Shown here one piece after another: positions 47,983-56,969 of a stretch of 64,000 bases of DNA. Both the position numbers and the translations under genes were made by a program. The stretch covers positions 1-64,000 of the forward strand of contig NZ_BMQK01000022.1 in the NCBI RefSeq assembly GCF_014648075.1, given 5' to 3'. Within the stretch, counting starts at the first letter, position 1. The number at the start of each line of letters is the position of its first letter. Source of the stretch: Streptomyces ruber. GTDB taxonomy: Bacteria; Actinomycetota; Actinomycetes; Streptomycetales; Streptomycetaceae. The notes below the pieces were generated by a model, which had not been told where the DNA came from, searched no databases, and saw only the letters and a list, made by a program, of their open reading frames with translations.

Positions 47983-48983
47983 CCACCGTCGCCGTCAAGC
48001 CCGCCACCATGGCCCAGGCCCTCACATGCGCGCTGCGCGACGCCATGGCCGCCGACCCGGCGGTCCACGTCATGGGCGAGGACGTCGGCACGCTCGGTGG
48101 TGTCTTCCGCATCACCGACGGGCTCGCCGAGGAGTTCGGCGAGGACCGCTGCGCGGACACGCCGCTCGCCGAGGCGGGCATCCTCGGCACGGCCGTCGGC
48201 ATGGCGATGTACGGGCTGCGACCCGTCGTGGAGATGCAGTTCGACGCCTTCGCCTACCCGGCCTTCGAGCAACTCGTCTCGCACGTGGCGCGCATGCGCA
48301 ACCGCACGCGCGGGGCGATGCCCCTGCCCATCACCGTCCGCGTTCCCTACGGGGGCGGCATCGGCGGCGTCGAGCACCACAGCGACTCGTCCGAGGCGTA
48401 CTACATGGCGACTCCGGGGCTCCATGTGGTCACGCCCGCGACGGTCGCCGACGCCTACGGGCTGCTGCGCGCCGCCATCGCCTCCGACGACCCGGTCGTC
48501 TTCCTGGAGCCCAAGCGGCTGTACTGGTCCAAGGACGCCTGGAACCCCGAGGAGCCGCAGACCGTCGAGCCCATAGGGCGAGCGGTGGTGCGCCGCCGGG
48601 GCCGCAGCGCCACGCTGATCACCTACGGGCCGTCCGTCCCCGTCTGCCTGGAGGCGGCCGAGGCGGCACGGGCCGAGGGCTGGGACCTCGAGGTCGTCGA
48701 CCTGCGTTCCCTGGTGCCGTTCGACGACGAGACGGTCACCGCGTCGGTGCGGCGCACCGGGCGGGCGGTGGTCGTGCACGAGTCGGGCGGGTTCGGCGGG
48801 CCGGGCGGCGAGATCGCAGCCCGGGTGACCGAGCGGTGCTTCCACCACCTGGAGGCGCCCGTCCTGCGCGTCGCCGGCTTCGACGTCCCGTATCCGCCGC
48901 CCATGCTGGAGCGGTACCACCTGCCCGGTGTGGACCGGATCCTGGACGCCGTGGGGCGCCTGCAGTGGGAGGCGGAGAGCTGA
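47979..48983 (+). CDS. bkdB: Branched-chain 2-oxoacid dehydrogenase E1 beta subunit
   Basis: The 334-residue transketolase-like subunit completes the E1 heterotetramer. Typical segments are VMGEDVGTLGGVFRITDGL, DTPLAEAGILGTAVGMAMYGLRP and HHSDSSEAYYMATPGL, plus VVHESGGFGGPGGEIAA in the C-terminal domain. Overlap with both neighbours (4 bases before, 1 base after) indicates one coupled operon. Confidence 0.95.
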   Translation: MTTVAVKPATMAQALTCALRDAMAADPAVHVMGEDVGTLGGVFRITDGLAEEFGEDRCADTPLAEAGILGTAVGMAMYGLRPVVEMQFDAFAYPAFEQLVSHVARMRNRTRGAMPLPITVRVPYGGGIGGVEHHSDSSEAYYMATPGLHVVTPATVADAYGLLRAAIASDDPVVFLEPKRLYWSKDAWNPEEPQTVEPIGRAVVRRRGRSATLITYGPSVPVCLEAAEAARAEGWDLEVVDLRSLVPFDDETVTASVRRTGRAVVVHESGGFGGPGGEIAARVTERCFHHLEAPVLRVAGFDVPYPPPMLERYHLPGVDRILDAVGRLQWEAES

Positions 48984-50326
48984 TGGCCCAGGTGCTGGAG
49001 TTCCGGCTGCCCGACCTCGGCGAGGGGCTGACCGAGGCGGAGATCGTCCGCTGGCTGGTGCGGGTCGGGGACGTGGTCGACGTCGACCAGCCGGTGGTGG
49101 AGGTCGAGACGGCCAAGGCCATGGTCGAGGTGCCGTGCCCGTACGGAGGCGTGGTCACCGCGCGCTTCGGCGAGGAGGGCACGGAACTGCCGGTGGGCGC
49201 GCCCCTGCTGACGGTCGCCGTGGGCGCCCCGTCCGGCGAGGACCGGGGCGGCTCGTCCGACGGGGACGGAGGCGGCTCCGGGAACGTGCTGGTGGGCTAC
49301 GGCACCGGGGCACCCCCCGCGCGGCGCAGGCGGGTGCGGCCCGCCGACGGTACGGCGGTCGCCGGGACCCTTGCGGCGCCCTCGCCCGCGGCGCCCCGGA
49401 CGCCGTCCCCGGGCGCGGCCCCGGCGCGCCCCGACGGACCCGTGCCGGTCATCTCCCCGCTCGTCCGCCGCCTGGCCCGGCAGCACGGCCTGGATCTTCG
49501 GACCGTGCCGGGGTCGGGCCCCGAAGGGCTGATCCTGCGAGCCGACGTGGAGGGCGCGCTCCGCGCCGCCGCCACCCCCGCCCCGGCCCCGGCCCCCGCC
49601 GAGGCACCCGTGGTGGAGCACGGGGCGGCCGCCGCCCCCGGCACCCGCGTCCCGCTCCGCGGCGTCCGGGGTGCCGTCGCCGAGAAGCTCTCCCGCAGCC
49701 GGCGGGAGATCCCGGACGCCACCTGCTGGGTGGACGCCGACGCCACGGAGCTGCTGAACGCCCGCGCGGCCATGAACGCGGCCGACGGGCCGAAGATGTC
49801 GCTGCTGGCCGTGCTGGCCCGGATCTGCACCGCGGCGCTCACCCGGTTCCCCGAGCTCAACTCCACGGTGGACACCGAGGCACGCGAGGTGGTCCTGCTG
49901 GACGAGGTGCACCTGGGATTCGCCGCGCAGACCGGGCGCGGGCTCGTCGTCCCCGTGGTGCGGGACGCGCACACGCGGAGCGCCGAGTCCCTGACCGCCG
50001 AGTTCGCGCGGCTGACGGAGGCCGCACGGGCCGGGACGCTGACCCCCGCGCAGCTCACCGGAGGGACCTTCACGCTGAACAACTACGGCGTCTTCGGAGT
50101 CGACGGGTCCACCCCGATCGTCAACCACCCGGAGGCGGCCATGCTCGGCGTCGGCCGGATCGTCCCCAAGCCGTGGGTGCACCGCGGCGAGCTGGCCGTG
50201 CGGCAGGTCGTCCAACTCTCGCTGACCTTCGACCACCGGGTGTGCGACGGCGGCACGGCGGGAGGGTTCCTGCGGTACGTGGCGGACTGCGTCGAGCAGC
50301 CGGCGGTGCTCCTGCGTTCCCTGTGA
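48983..50326 (+). CDS. bkdC: Branched-chain 2-oxoacid dehydrogenase E2 (dihydrolipoyl acyltransferase)
   Basis: The 447-residue core subunit has one lipoyl domain with the lipoylated Lys45 in VETAKAMVEV, and a Gly/Pro/Ala linker. A peripheral subunit-binding domain (VISPLVRRLARQHGLDL) and the catalytic domain ending in TFDHRVCDGGTAGGF follow. It transfers the acyl group to CoA. The ATG at 48983 shares one base with the E1 beta stop (TGATG). E3 must come from elsewhere in the genome. Confidence 0.95.
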   Translation: MAQVLEFRLPDLGEGLTEAEIVRWLVRVGDVVDVDQPVVEVETAKAMVEVPCPYGGVVTARFGEEGTELPVGAPLLTVAVGAPSGEDRGGSSDGDGGGSGNVLVGYGTGAPPARRRRVRPADGTAVAGTLAAPSPAAPRTPSPGAAPARPDGPVPVISPLVRRLARQHGLDLRTVPGSGPEGLILRADVEGALRAAATPAPAPAPAEAPVVEHGAAAAPGTRVPLRGVRGAVAEKLSRSRREIPDATCWVDADATELLNARAAMNAADGPKMSLLAVLARICTAALTRFPELNSTVDTEAREVVLLDEVHLGFAAQTGRGLVVPVVRDAHTRSAESLTAEFARLTEAARAGTLTPAQLTGGTFTLNNYGVFGVDGSTPIVNHPEAAMLGVGRIVPKPWVHRGELAVRQVVQLSLTFDHRVCDGGTAGGFLRYVADCVEQPAVLLRSL

Positions 50327-50351
50327 TCCCCACGGGTCGCATACTCGGGGG

Positions 50352-51332
50352 GTGACCACGTACGACCCTCCGGGCGGACCACGGCCCGGCACCTCCGACG
50401 TGTCCAGCCGTACCGGGCTCGCGTTCGACGCCGTCGTGCTCGCCGGGGGCGCCGCCCGGCGGCTCGGCGGCGCCGACAAGCCCGGCGTCCGCGTGGGCGG
50501 CCGGGCCCTGCTCGACCGGGTACTGGCCGCCTGTTCCGGGGCCGCGACCACGGTGGTGGTCGCCGACCCCCGGGAGACCCGGCGGCCCGTGGTCTGGGCG
50601 CGCGAGGAACCGGCCGGCGGCGGTCCGCTCGCCGCGCTGGCGGCGGGCCTGGAACACACCACCGCGCCGTACGTCGTCGTGCTCTCCGCCGATCTGCCGT
50701 TTCTCGGCCGGATGACGGTGGGGAGGCTGCTGGACGCCCTTCGAGGGAAGGAGGGCCGGGGTGACGGTCCCGACGGCGTACTGCTCAGCGACTCCGGCGG
50801 CCGTGACCAACCCCTGGTCGCCGCCTACCGGTCCGACGCCCTGCGCCGCGAACTGGCCGCGCTGGTCACCGAGTACGGCAGCCCGGCCGGACTGCCCCTG
50901 CGGCGGCTCACCGGCGCGCTGGAGCTGACCCGCGTCACCGACCCCGTCGCGTCGTTCGACTGCGACACCTGGGAGGACATCATCACCGCCCGGGCACGCA
51001 TCAGGGAGCATGGTCACGTGTTGGATGAATGGATTTCCGCAGTCAAGGACGAACTGGGCATCGACCTGGACGTCGACACCGGCGTGCTGCTCGATCTCGC
51101 CCGGGACGCCGCCCACTCGGTGGCCCGCCCGGCGGCCCCGCTGACCACGTTCCTCGTGGGGTACGCCGCCGCCCGCGCCGGGGGAGGAGCGGAGGCCGTC
51201 GAGGAGGCCGCGCGCAAGGCCGCCGCCCTGGCGCTCCGCTGGGCCGACGAGGCCGCCGCCGACGCGGCTCCGGGCACGGCGCCCGAGGCCGGGGCGGCTC
51301 CCGCACCCGGCACCACCACGGACGCCGGATGA
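50352..51332 (+). CDS. mobA: MobA-like molybdenum cofactor guanylyltransferase fused to DUF6457
   Basis: The 326-residue product joins two parts. Residues about 25-215 form a MobA nucleotidyltransferase (VVLAGGAARRLGGADKP, VVLSADLPFL, DSGGRDQPLVAAYR), which attaches GMP to molybdopterin. Residues about 225-305 form a DUF6457 domain (LDEWISAVKDELGIDLD, RPAAPLTTFLVGYAAAR) of unknown role. The GTG at 50352 follows CGGGGG. The stop overlaps moeA (ATGA), which supports a cofactor role. Confidence 0.88.
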   Translation: MTTYDPPGGPRPGTSDVSSRTGLAFDAVVLAGGAARRLGGADKPGVRVGGRALLDRVLAACSGAATTVVVADPRETRRPVVWAREEPAGGGPLAALAAGLEHTTAPYVVVLSADLPFLGRMTVGRLLDALRGKEGRGDGPDGVLLSDSGGRDQPLVAAYRSDALRRELAALVTEYGSPAGLPLRRLTGALELTRVTDPVASFDCDTWEDIITARARIREHGHVLDEWISAVKDELGIDLDVDTGVLLDLARDAAHSVARPAAPLTTFLVGYAAARAGGGAEAVEEAARKAAALALRWADEAAADAAPGTAPEAGAAPAPGTTTDAG

Positions 51333-52672
51333 CCGCCCAGGACGCCGAGGAACTGTATGTGGAGGAGGCGCTCGCCTTGGTCAACAACAGGCCCGGACCC
51401 GCCTTCTCCGCCACGGCGCAGGCCCCCGCATCCGTCTCCGGAACACCGCACGCGGCCGAGGCACCAGGCCACCGGACGACCCCCTGGCCGGAGGCACGGG
51501 CCCTCGCCGAGCGCGCCGCCCGCTCGGCCGGGCGGCGCGCCCCGGTCACCGTCGCCCTGGGCGACGCCCTCGGCGCGGTGCTCGCGGAGCCCCTCACCGC
51601 CCTCACCGACCTGCCGTCCTTCGACACCTCCGCCATGGACGGCTGGGCGGTGGCGGGTCCCGGCCCGTGGACCGTACGCGACGGGGGCGTACTGGCCGGG
51701 CACGCGGAACCGGACCGCCTCGGCGACGGCGAGGCCGCGCCCATCGCCACCGGTGCCCGCATCCCTCCGGACACCACCGCCATACTGCGCAGCGAGCACG
51801 GCCGCACCGACGCGGGGGGCAGGCTGCACGCGACCCGTGAGGTCAACCACGGGCAGGACATCCGGTCGCGCGGCCAGGAGTGCCGTGACGGCGACCAACT
51901 GCTGCCGCTCGGCACACGGATCACACCGGTGGTGCTCGGGCTCGCCGCGGCCGCCGGCTACGACACGGTGTCCGTCCTCCCCCGGCCCCGCGCCGAAGTC
52001 CTGATCCTCGGCGACGAGTTGCTCACCGAGGGTCTCCCGCACGACGGGCTGATCCGCGACGCGCTCGGCCCGATGCTGCCGTCCTGGCTGCGAGCGCTCG
52101 GCGCCGAGGTGACGGCGGTGCGCAGACTCGGGGACGACGCCGACGCCCTGCACGAGGCCCTGCGGACCTCCTCCGCCGACCTGGTCGTCACGACGGGAGG
52201 CACCGCCGCGGGCCCCGTCGACCATGTCCACCCCACGCTCGACCGCATCGGCGCCGAACTCCTGGTGGACGGTGTCAAGGTCCGCCCGGGGCACCCCATG
52301 CTCCTGGCGCGGATCGGGGAGAGCCGGCACCTCGTCGGGCTGCCCGGTAACCCTCTGGCGGCCGTCTCGGGCCTGTTCACCCTTGCCGAGCCCCTGCTGC
52401 GCATCCTCGCGGGACGCGCGGCCCCCGAACCGTACGCGCTGCCCGTGCGGGAGGCGGTGCACGGGCACCCGTACGACACACGGCTCGTCCCCGTCGTCGT
52501 GCGCGCCGACCGGGCCGTGCCGCTGCGTTACAACGGTCCCGCCATGCTGCGCGGCATCGCCGCCGCGTCGGCCCTGGCCGTCGTGCCACCCGGCGGAGCG
52601 CGCCCTGGAGAAAATGTGGAGCTGCTTCAACTACCGTGGAGCACCGCGGGTATTCAGGTGTGTTTCACGTGA
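51329..52672 (+). CDS. moeA: Molybdopterin molybdenumtransferase MoeA
   Basis: The 447-residue enzyme inserts molybdate into adenylylated molybdopterin. Motifs include SFDTSAMDGWAV, ATGARIPPDTTAILRSE, the MoaB-like domain LILGDELLTEG and TTGGTAAGPVDH, and GLPGNPLAA. The N-terminus has about 55 extra variable residues. The TGA stop (52670-52672) lies inside a parS site. It is coupled to the mobA-DUF6457 gene. Confidence 0.92.
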   Translation: MTAQDAEELYVEEALALVNNRPGPAFSATAQAPASVSGTPHAAEAPGHRTTPWPEARALAERAARSAGRRAPVTVALGDALGAVLAEPLTALTDLPSFDTSAMDGWAVAGPGPWTVRDGGVLAGHAEPDRLGDGEAAPIATGARIPPDTTAILRSEHGRTDAGGRLHATREVNHGQDIRSRGQECRDGDQLLPLGTRITPVVLGLAAAAGYDTVSVLPRPRAEVLILGDELLTEGLPHDGLIRDALGPMLPSWLRALGAEVTAVRRLGDDADALHEALRTSSADLVVTTGGTAAGPVDHVHPTLDRIGAELLVDGVKVRPGHPMLLARIGESRHLVGLPGNPLAAVSGLFTLAEPLLRILAGRAAPEPYALPVREAVHGHPYDTRLVPVVVRADRAVPLRYNGPAMLRGIAAASALAVVPPGGARPGENVELLQLPWSTAGIQVCFT

Positions 52673-52675
52673 AAC
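52662..52675. other. parS site on the moeA stop codon
   Basis: A perfect GTTTCACGTGAAAC is present. The moeA stop TGA is its central CG-TGA part, so the site fixes the last residues of MoeA as CFT. It lies exactly 50 bases before the next parS. Confidence 0.92.
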
Positions 52676-52709
52676 AGAGCAGGGGAAACGGCGTGCATTC
52701 GACGGGGGA

Positions 52710-53819
52710 GTGTTTCACGTGAAACTCCCGGGCCATGACGTGATAGCTCGGCAGGCGGACGAGCACCTCGTCACCCATCAGGTGAAACTTCCGAGACAGA
52801 CGGTCGAGCGTCCCATCCGCCAGGTCGTCAAACGGCTCTTGATGGCCCTGGTCGTGCTGGTCGCGACCGCTTTCATCGTCTATCTCGACCGCGATGGCTA
52901 CAACGACAACTCCGACGGTCCCGTCGACCTGCTCGACGCCTTCTACTACGCGACCGTCACCCTCTCCACCACCGGATACGGCGACATCACTCCGGTCAGT
53001 GACTCCGCCCGGTTCACCAACATCTTCGTCGTCACGCCCCTGCGCGTGATGTTCCTGATCATCCTGGTCGGCACCACGCTCGAGGTCCTCACGGAACGAA
53101 CTCGCGAGGAATGGCGACTCAACCGCTGGAGGACGGCCTTGAGGGACCACACCGTTGTCATCGGCTTCGGGACGAAGGGGAAGTCCGCGCTGCAGACCGT
53201 CCTGGCGACGGGCCTGAGCAAGGAGCAGGTGGTCGTCGTCGACCCCAGCTCGAAGGCGATCGACGCCGCCACGGCACACGGGTACGCGGGGGTCATAGGG
53301 GACGCCACCCGCAGCGACGTGCTGCGACGGGCCGAGGTGCACAGGGCGCGCCAGATAATCATCGCCACCCAGCGGGACGACACCGCCGTTCTGGTGACGC
53401 TGACCGCCCGGCAGATCAACCGCGCGGCGAAGATCGTGGCCGCCGTGCGGGAGGAGGAGAACGCGCCGCTGCTCAAGCAGTCCGGTGCCGACGTGGTCAT
53501 CACCAGCGCCAGCGCGGCCGGCCGGCTGCTCGGACTCTCCGTGCTCAGCCCCGCCGCCGGCATGGTCATGGAGGACCTCATCCAGCAGGGCAGCGGCCTG
53601 GACATCGTCGAGCGGCCGGTCATAAAGGCCGAGGTCGGACGCGGTGTGCGGGAGATCGACGACCTCGTGGTGAGTGTCGTACGAGGGCACCGGGTGCTCG
53701 GGTACGACGACCCGGCCGTCGGTGAGCTGCATCTGACCGACCGGCTCATCACCATCGTCCGGGCCACGCCGAGCACCAAGGTCGCCCCCGGCATGCGGCC
53801 GCTTCCCCAGGACCAGTGA
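52710..53819 (+). CDS. Two-helix potassium channel with TrkA-type RCK domain
   Basis: The 369-residue product has a cytosolic N-terminus, a first helix (about 42-60) and a pore with selectivity filter TTGYGD (87-92). A second helix (about 103-127) and a TrkA-N Rossmann domain (HTVVIGFGTKGKSAL) followed by a TrkA-C part complete it. This is the MthK-like layout of potassium channels gated by ligands on the RCK domain. I take the GTG at 52710 (MFHVKLPGHD); a GTG at 52719 is possible. Confidence 0.9.
   Translation: MFHVKLPGHDVIARQADEHLVTHQVKLPRQTVERPIRQVVKRLLMALVVLVATAFIVYLDRDGYNDNSDGPVDLLDAFYYATVTLSTTGYGDITPVSDSARFTNIFVVTPLRVMFLIILVGTTLEVLTERTREEWRLNRWRTALRDHTVVIGFGTKGKSALQTVLATGLSKEQVVVVDPSSKAIDAATAHGYAGVIGDATRSDVLRRAEVHRARQIIIATQRDDTAVLVTLTARQINRAAKIVAAVREEENAPLLKQSGADVVITSASAAGRLLGLSVLSPAAGMVMEDLIQQGSGLDIVERPVIKAEVGRGVREIDDLVVSVVRGHRVLGYDDPAVGELHLTDRLITIVRATPSTKVAPGMRPLPQDQ
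52712..52725. other. parS site on the channel gene start
   Basis: A perfect GTTTCACGTGAAAC overlaps the GTG start at 52710 and encodes residues 2-5 (FHVK) of the channel protein. A degenerate fourth site (10 of 14 bases) occurs around 52775-52788 inside the same gene. Confidence 0.92.
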
Positions 53820-53845
53820 GCCGGCGCCGGACCTCCGGTGCGCAG

Positions 53846-53882
53846 GGCCGAGGGCGCTCCCGTCACGGGGGCGCCCTCGGCC
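53846..53882. terminator. Terminator between channel gene and ABC permease gene
   Basis: A 12-bp stem GGCCGAGGGCGC / GCGCCCTCGGCC with a further inner CCCGT/ACGGG pairing lies between two convergent genes (27 and 13 bases from their ends). Confidence 0.85.
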
Positions 53883-53894
53883 GTACGACGGCCG

Positions 53895-54743
53895 TCACCT
53901 GCGGTTGTACAACCGCATCGTCACCGGGCCGAAGACCAGGACGAACAGTGCCGTCCACCCCAGGGTCCAGACGGTCGCCGCGGCCGGCCAGCCGCCGGCC
54001 ATCAGTCCCCGCACCGCCGAGGCGAGGTGCGTGACCGGGTTGTTGTCGACGAATGCCTGGAGCCAGCCCGGCATGGTCCGTGGATCGACGAAGACGTTGG
54101 ACAGGAACGTCAGCGGAAAGATCACCATCATGCTGACGCTCATCACGGACTTCTCGGTGCGCAGCAGCAGCCCGAACATCGTCCAGATCCACGAGAACGC
54201 GAACGAGAAGACGAGCAGCAGCGCGACCCCGGCGGCCACCCCTCCGACTCCGCCCGCCGGGCGGTAGCCCAGGACCAGGCCGACCGTCAGCATCACCATC
54301 GACGCGATCGTGTAGCGCAGGGCGTCCCCCAGGAGGTACCCGACCATCGTCGACGGCCGCCAGATCGGCAGCGTACGGAAGCGGTCGAAGACGCCCTTCT
54401 CGATGTCCGCCTTCACGGAGACACCCGTGTACATCGTGATCATCACGACGGACAGCACCAGGATGCCCGGCAGCAGGTACTGCAGGTACTCCCCCGGGGT
54501 CCCGGCCAGGGCGCCGCCGAAGAGGTACGTGTACATCAGCACCATCATGACCGGGAAGGCGGTGACGTCGAAGAGCTGCTCCGGCACGTGCTTGATCTTG
54601 AGAACCGCCCGCCAGCCGAAGGTCAGCGACGCCGACAGGGCGCTGGGGCGCGCCGGCCGCTCCATGGCGACCAGCAGGGCGGCCAGCGACTCCGCGCTCA
54701 CGGAGGCGAGGTCCTTGCTCCCGGCGGGGGCCGTGGTCGTCAT
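53895..54743 (-). CDS. ABC-2 type exporter permease (DrrB-like)
   Basis: The 282-residue membrane protein has six predicted helices and the ABC-2 consensus PGILVLSVVMITMYTGVSV, FDRFRTLPI and NPVTHLASAVRGLM. It forms an exporter with the ATPase encoded just upstream, overlapping by 4 bases (ATGA). Relatives export anthracyclines or lipids; the substrate is unknown. A cytosolic N-terminus of about 40 residues precedes the first helix. Confidence 0.92.
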   Translation of the reverse strand: MTTTAPAGSKDLASVSAESLAALLVAMERPARPSALSASLTFGWRAVLKIKHVPEQLFDVTAFPVMMVLMYTYLFGGALAGTPGEYLQYLLPGILVLSVVMITMYTGVSVKADIEKGVFDRFRTLPIWRPSTMVGYLLGDALRYTIASMVMLTVGLVLGYRPAGGVGGVAAGVALLLVFSFAFSWIWTMFGLLLRTEKSVMSVSMMVIFPLTFLSNVFVDPRTMPGWLQAFVDNNPVTHLASAVRGLMAGGWPAAATVWTLGWTALFVLVFGPVTMRLYNRR

Positions 54744-55723
54744 GCCGCCACCTCGTCCTTCGTGCCGCGCCCGGTGAGGGCGAGGAACACCTCGTCGAGA
54801 CTGGGCTGCCCCAGGGAGAAGTCGTCGACGGTGACACCGCTGCGGGCCAGTTCGGCGAGCGCGCGGGCGGCCTGCTCCGCCGCGCCCCGTCCGCCCGCGC
54901 CGACGCGCGCCGTCAGGGCCACCGGATCGGACTCCAGCTGCACCTCCGCGTCGAGCACCAGCCGCAGCACCTCTCCGGCCCGCCGGCGCTGCGCCGCGTC
55001 ACGCAGCCGCACATGCACCGAGCCCGCGCCGACGGACGCCTTCAGCTCGCCCTTGGTGCCCTCGGCGATCACCGTGCCCCGGTCGATGACGGCTACCCGG
55101 GACGCCAGCCGGTCCGCCTCGTCCAGGTACTGCGTGGTCAGCAGGACGGTGGTGCCCTGGGCGACCACCGCGCGCACGATGTCCCAGACCTGGTTGCGGC
55201 TGCGCGGGTCGAGACCGGTCGTCGGCTCGTCCAGGAAGAGCAGGTCGGGTGTGTTCAGGATGGACGCGGCGATGTCGATGCGGCGGCGCATACCCCCCGA
55301 GTAGTGCTTGACCTGTTTCGCCGCGGCGTCGCCCAGCCCGAAGGCCGTCAGGAGCTGGTCGCCGCGCTCCCGCGCCGCCCTCCTGCCGTGCCCGAGGAGC
55401 CGGCCGAGCAGCACCAGGTTCTCGGTGCCGGTCATGTCCTCGTCGACGGACGCGTACTGACCGGTCAGGCTCACCCGGCCGCGCACCGCGTCGGCCTCCC
55501 GTACGACGTCGTGGCCGAAGACCCGGGCCCGGCCGCTGTCCGGGCGCAGCAGGGTGGCCAGCATCCGTACGACCGTGGTCTTGCCCGCGCCGTTGGGGCC
55601 CAGGACCCCGTAGACCGTGCCGGCCGGCACGGAGAGGTCGACGCCGTCGACGGCCCGGGTCTCGCCGAACGTCTTCACCAGACCCGCGGTCTCGACCGCG
55701 AGACCGTCCGTCCGTCCGCTCAT
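54740..55723 (-). CDS. ABC exporter ATP-binding protein (DrrA-like)
   Basis: The 327-residue ATPase has Walker A GPNGAGKTT, Q-loop SLTGQYASVDE, signature YSGGMRRRIDIA, Walker B LLFLDEPTTGLD and the switch LLTTQYLDEADRL. The C-terminal about 90 residues form the DrrA-type regulatory extension ending FSLGQPSLDEVFLALTG. The ATG at 55723 follows AAGGA. It is first in a two-gene operon with the permease. Confidence 0.95.
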   Translation of the reverse strand: MSGRTDGLAVETAGLVKTFGETRAVDGVDLSVPAGTVYGVLGPNGAGKTTVVRMLATLLRPDSGRARVFGHDVVREADAVRGRVSLTGQYASVDEDMTGTENLVLLGRLLGHGRRAARERGDQLLTAFGLGDAAAKQVKHYSGGMRRRIDIAASILNTPDLLFLDEPTTGLDPRSRNQVWDIVRAVVAQGTTVLLTTQYLDEADRLASRVAVIDRGTVIAEGTKGELKASVGAGSVHVRLRDAAQRRRAGEVLRLVLDAEVQLESDPVALTARVGAGGRGAAEQAARALAELARSGVTVDDFSLGQPSLDEVFLALTGRGTKDEVAA

Positions 55724-55947
55724 CTGTGGGTCCTTCCGCGGGACGGGTCCCGGTGGGCGGGGCCACGCAAGGGAGACCACCGTGGTCTCCGGACTCATCG
55801 GTCGCCATCGGGACCCATCGGTTGCCGTCGGGTGCCGGGCTCGCACAGCCGTGTGTCTCCACGGTCCCTCTCCCGGACACCGGCCGCATCACGAGGCGGT
55901 CGCGTACCTCCGCACGGGCCGCCTGCCCGGGGAGTAGCGTCCCTACC

Positions 55948-56928
55948 ATGTACGCGATCACGATTCCTGAACCCGGTGGGCCCGAACAGCTGGTGTGGGC
56001 CGAGGTACCCGACCCCGAGCCCGGCGAGGGCGAAGTACTCCTCGAAGTGGTGGCGGGCGCCGTCAACCGCGCCGACATCATGCAGCGTCAGGGCCACTAC
56101 GACCCGCCGCCCGGCGCCTCCCCGTACCCCGGCCTGGAGTGCTCCGGACGGATCGCCGCGCTCGGGCCCGGCGTCTCCGGATGGGCGGTGGGCGACGAGG
56201 TGTGCGCGCTGCTCTCGGGCGGCGGGTACGCGGAGAAGGTCGTCGTCCCGGCCGGGCAGCTGCTGCCCGTGCCCACGGGCCTCGACGTCCGGCAGGCGGC
56301 CGCGCTGCCCGAGGTGACCTGCACCGTCTGGTCGAACGTGTTCATGGTGTCCCACCTCCGTCCCGGTGAGACGCTCCTCGTGCACGGCGGCACCAGCGGC
56401 ATCGGCACGATGGCGATCCAGCTCGCCAAGGCCGTCGGCGCCCGGGTCGCCGTCACGGCGGGCACCCGGGAGAAGCTCGACACCTGCGCCGGTCTGGGCG
56501 CGGACATCCTGATCAACTACCGCGAGCAGGACTTCGTCGAGGAGATCGGGCGGGCCACGGACGGTGCGGGCGCGGACGTCATCCTCGACAACATGGGCGC
56601 CAAGTACCTCGACCGCAATGTGCGCGCCCTCGCCGTCAACGGGCGCCTCGCCATCATCGGCCTGCAGGGCGGGGTGAAGGGCGAGCTGAACATCGGGATG
56701 CTGCTCGGCAAGCGCGCCGCGGTCAGCGCGACCTCGCTGCGCGCCCGCCCGCTCGGCGAGAAGGCGGCCATCGTGGCGGCGGTGCGGGAGCACGTGTGGC
56801 CGCTGATCGAGGGCGGCGACGTACGTCCCGTCATCGACCGGGAGCTCCCGATGAGCCGGGCGGCGGAGGCCCACCGGGTGCTGGAGGAGAGCGGGCACGT
56901 CGGCAAGGTGCTGCTGGTGAGGGAGTAG
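55948..56928 (+). CDS. NAD(P)H:quinone oxidoreductase, zinc-free MDR family
   Basis: The 326-residue product is a medium-chain reductase of the quinone-oxidoreductase/PIG3 type. It shows VNRADIMQRQGHYDPPPGAS, PGLECSGRI and the nucleotide loop HGGTSGIGTMAIQLAKAVGA, with no structural zinc cysteines. It probably reduces quinones or enones with NADPH. The ATG at 55948 has a GGGGAG sequence about 15 bases upstream. It is divergent from the exporter operon. Confidence 0.92.
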   Translation: MYAITIPEPGGPEQLVWAEVPDPEPGEGEVLLEVVAGAVNRADIMQRQGHYDPPPGASPYPGLECSGRIAALGPGVSGWAVGDEVCALLSGGGYAEKVVVPAGQLLPVPTGLDVRQAAALPEVTCTVWSNVFMVSHLRPGETLLVHGGTSGIGTMAIQLAKAVGARVAVTAGTREKLDTCAGLGADILINYREQDFVEEIGRATDGAGADVILDNMGAKYLDRNVRALAVNGRLAIIGLQGGVKGELNIGMLLGKRAAVSATSLRARPLGEKAAIVAAVREHVWPLIEGGDVRPVIDRELPMSRAAEAHRVLEESGHVGKVLLVRE

Positions 56929-56969
56929 GGGCTCGCGCCCCCGCGGTCGGCGCACCCGCCCCGGACGTC

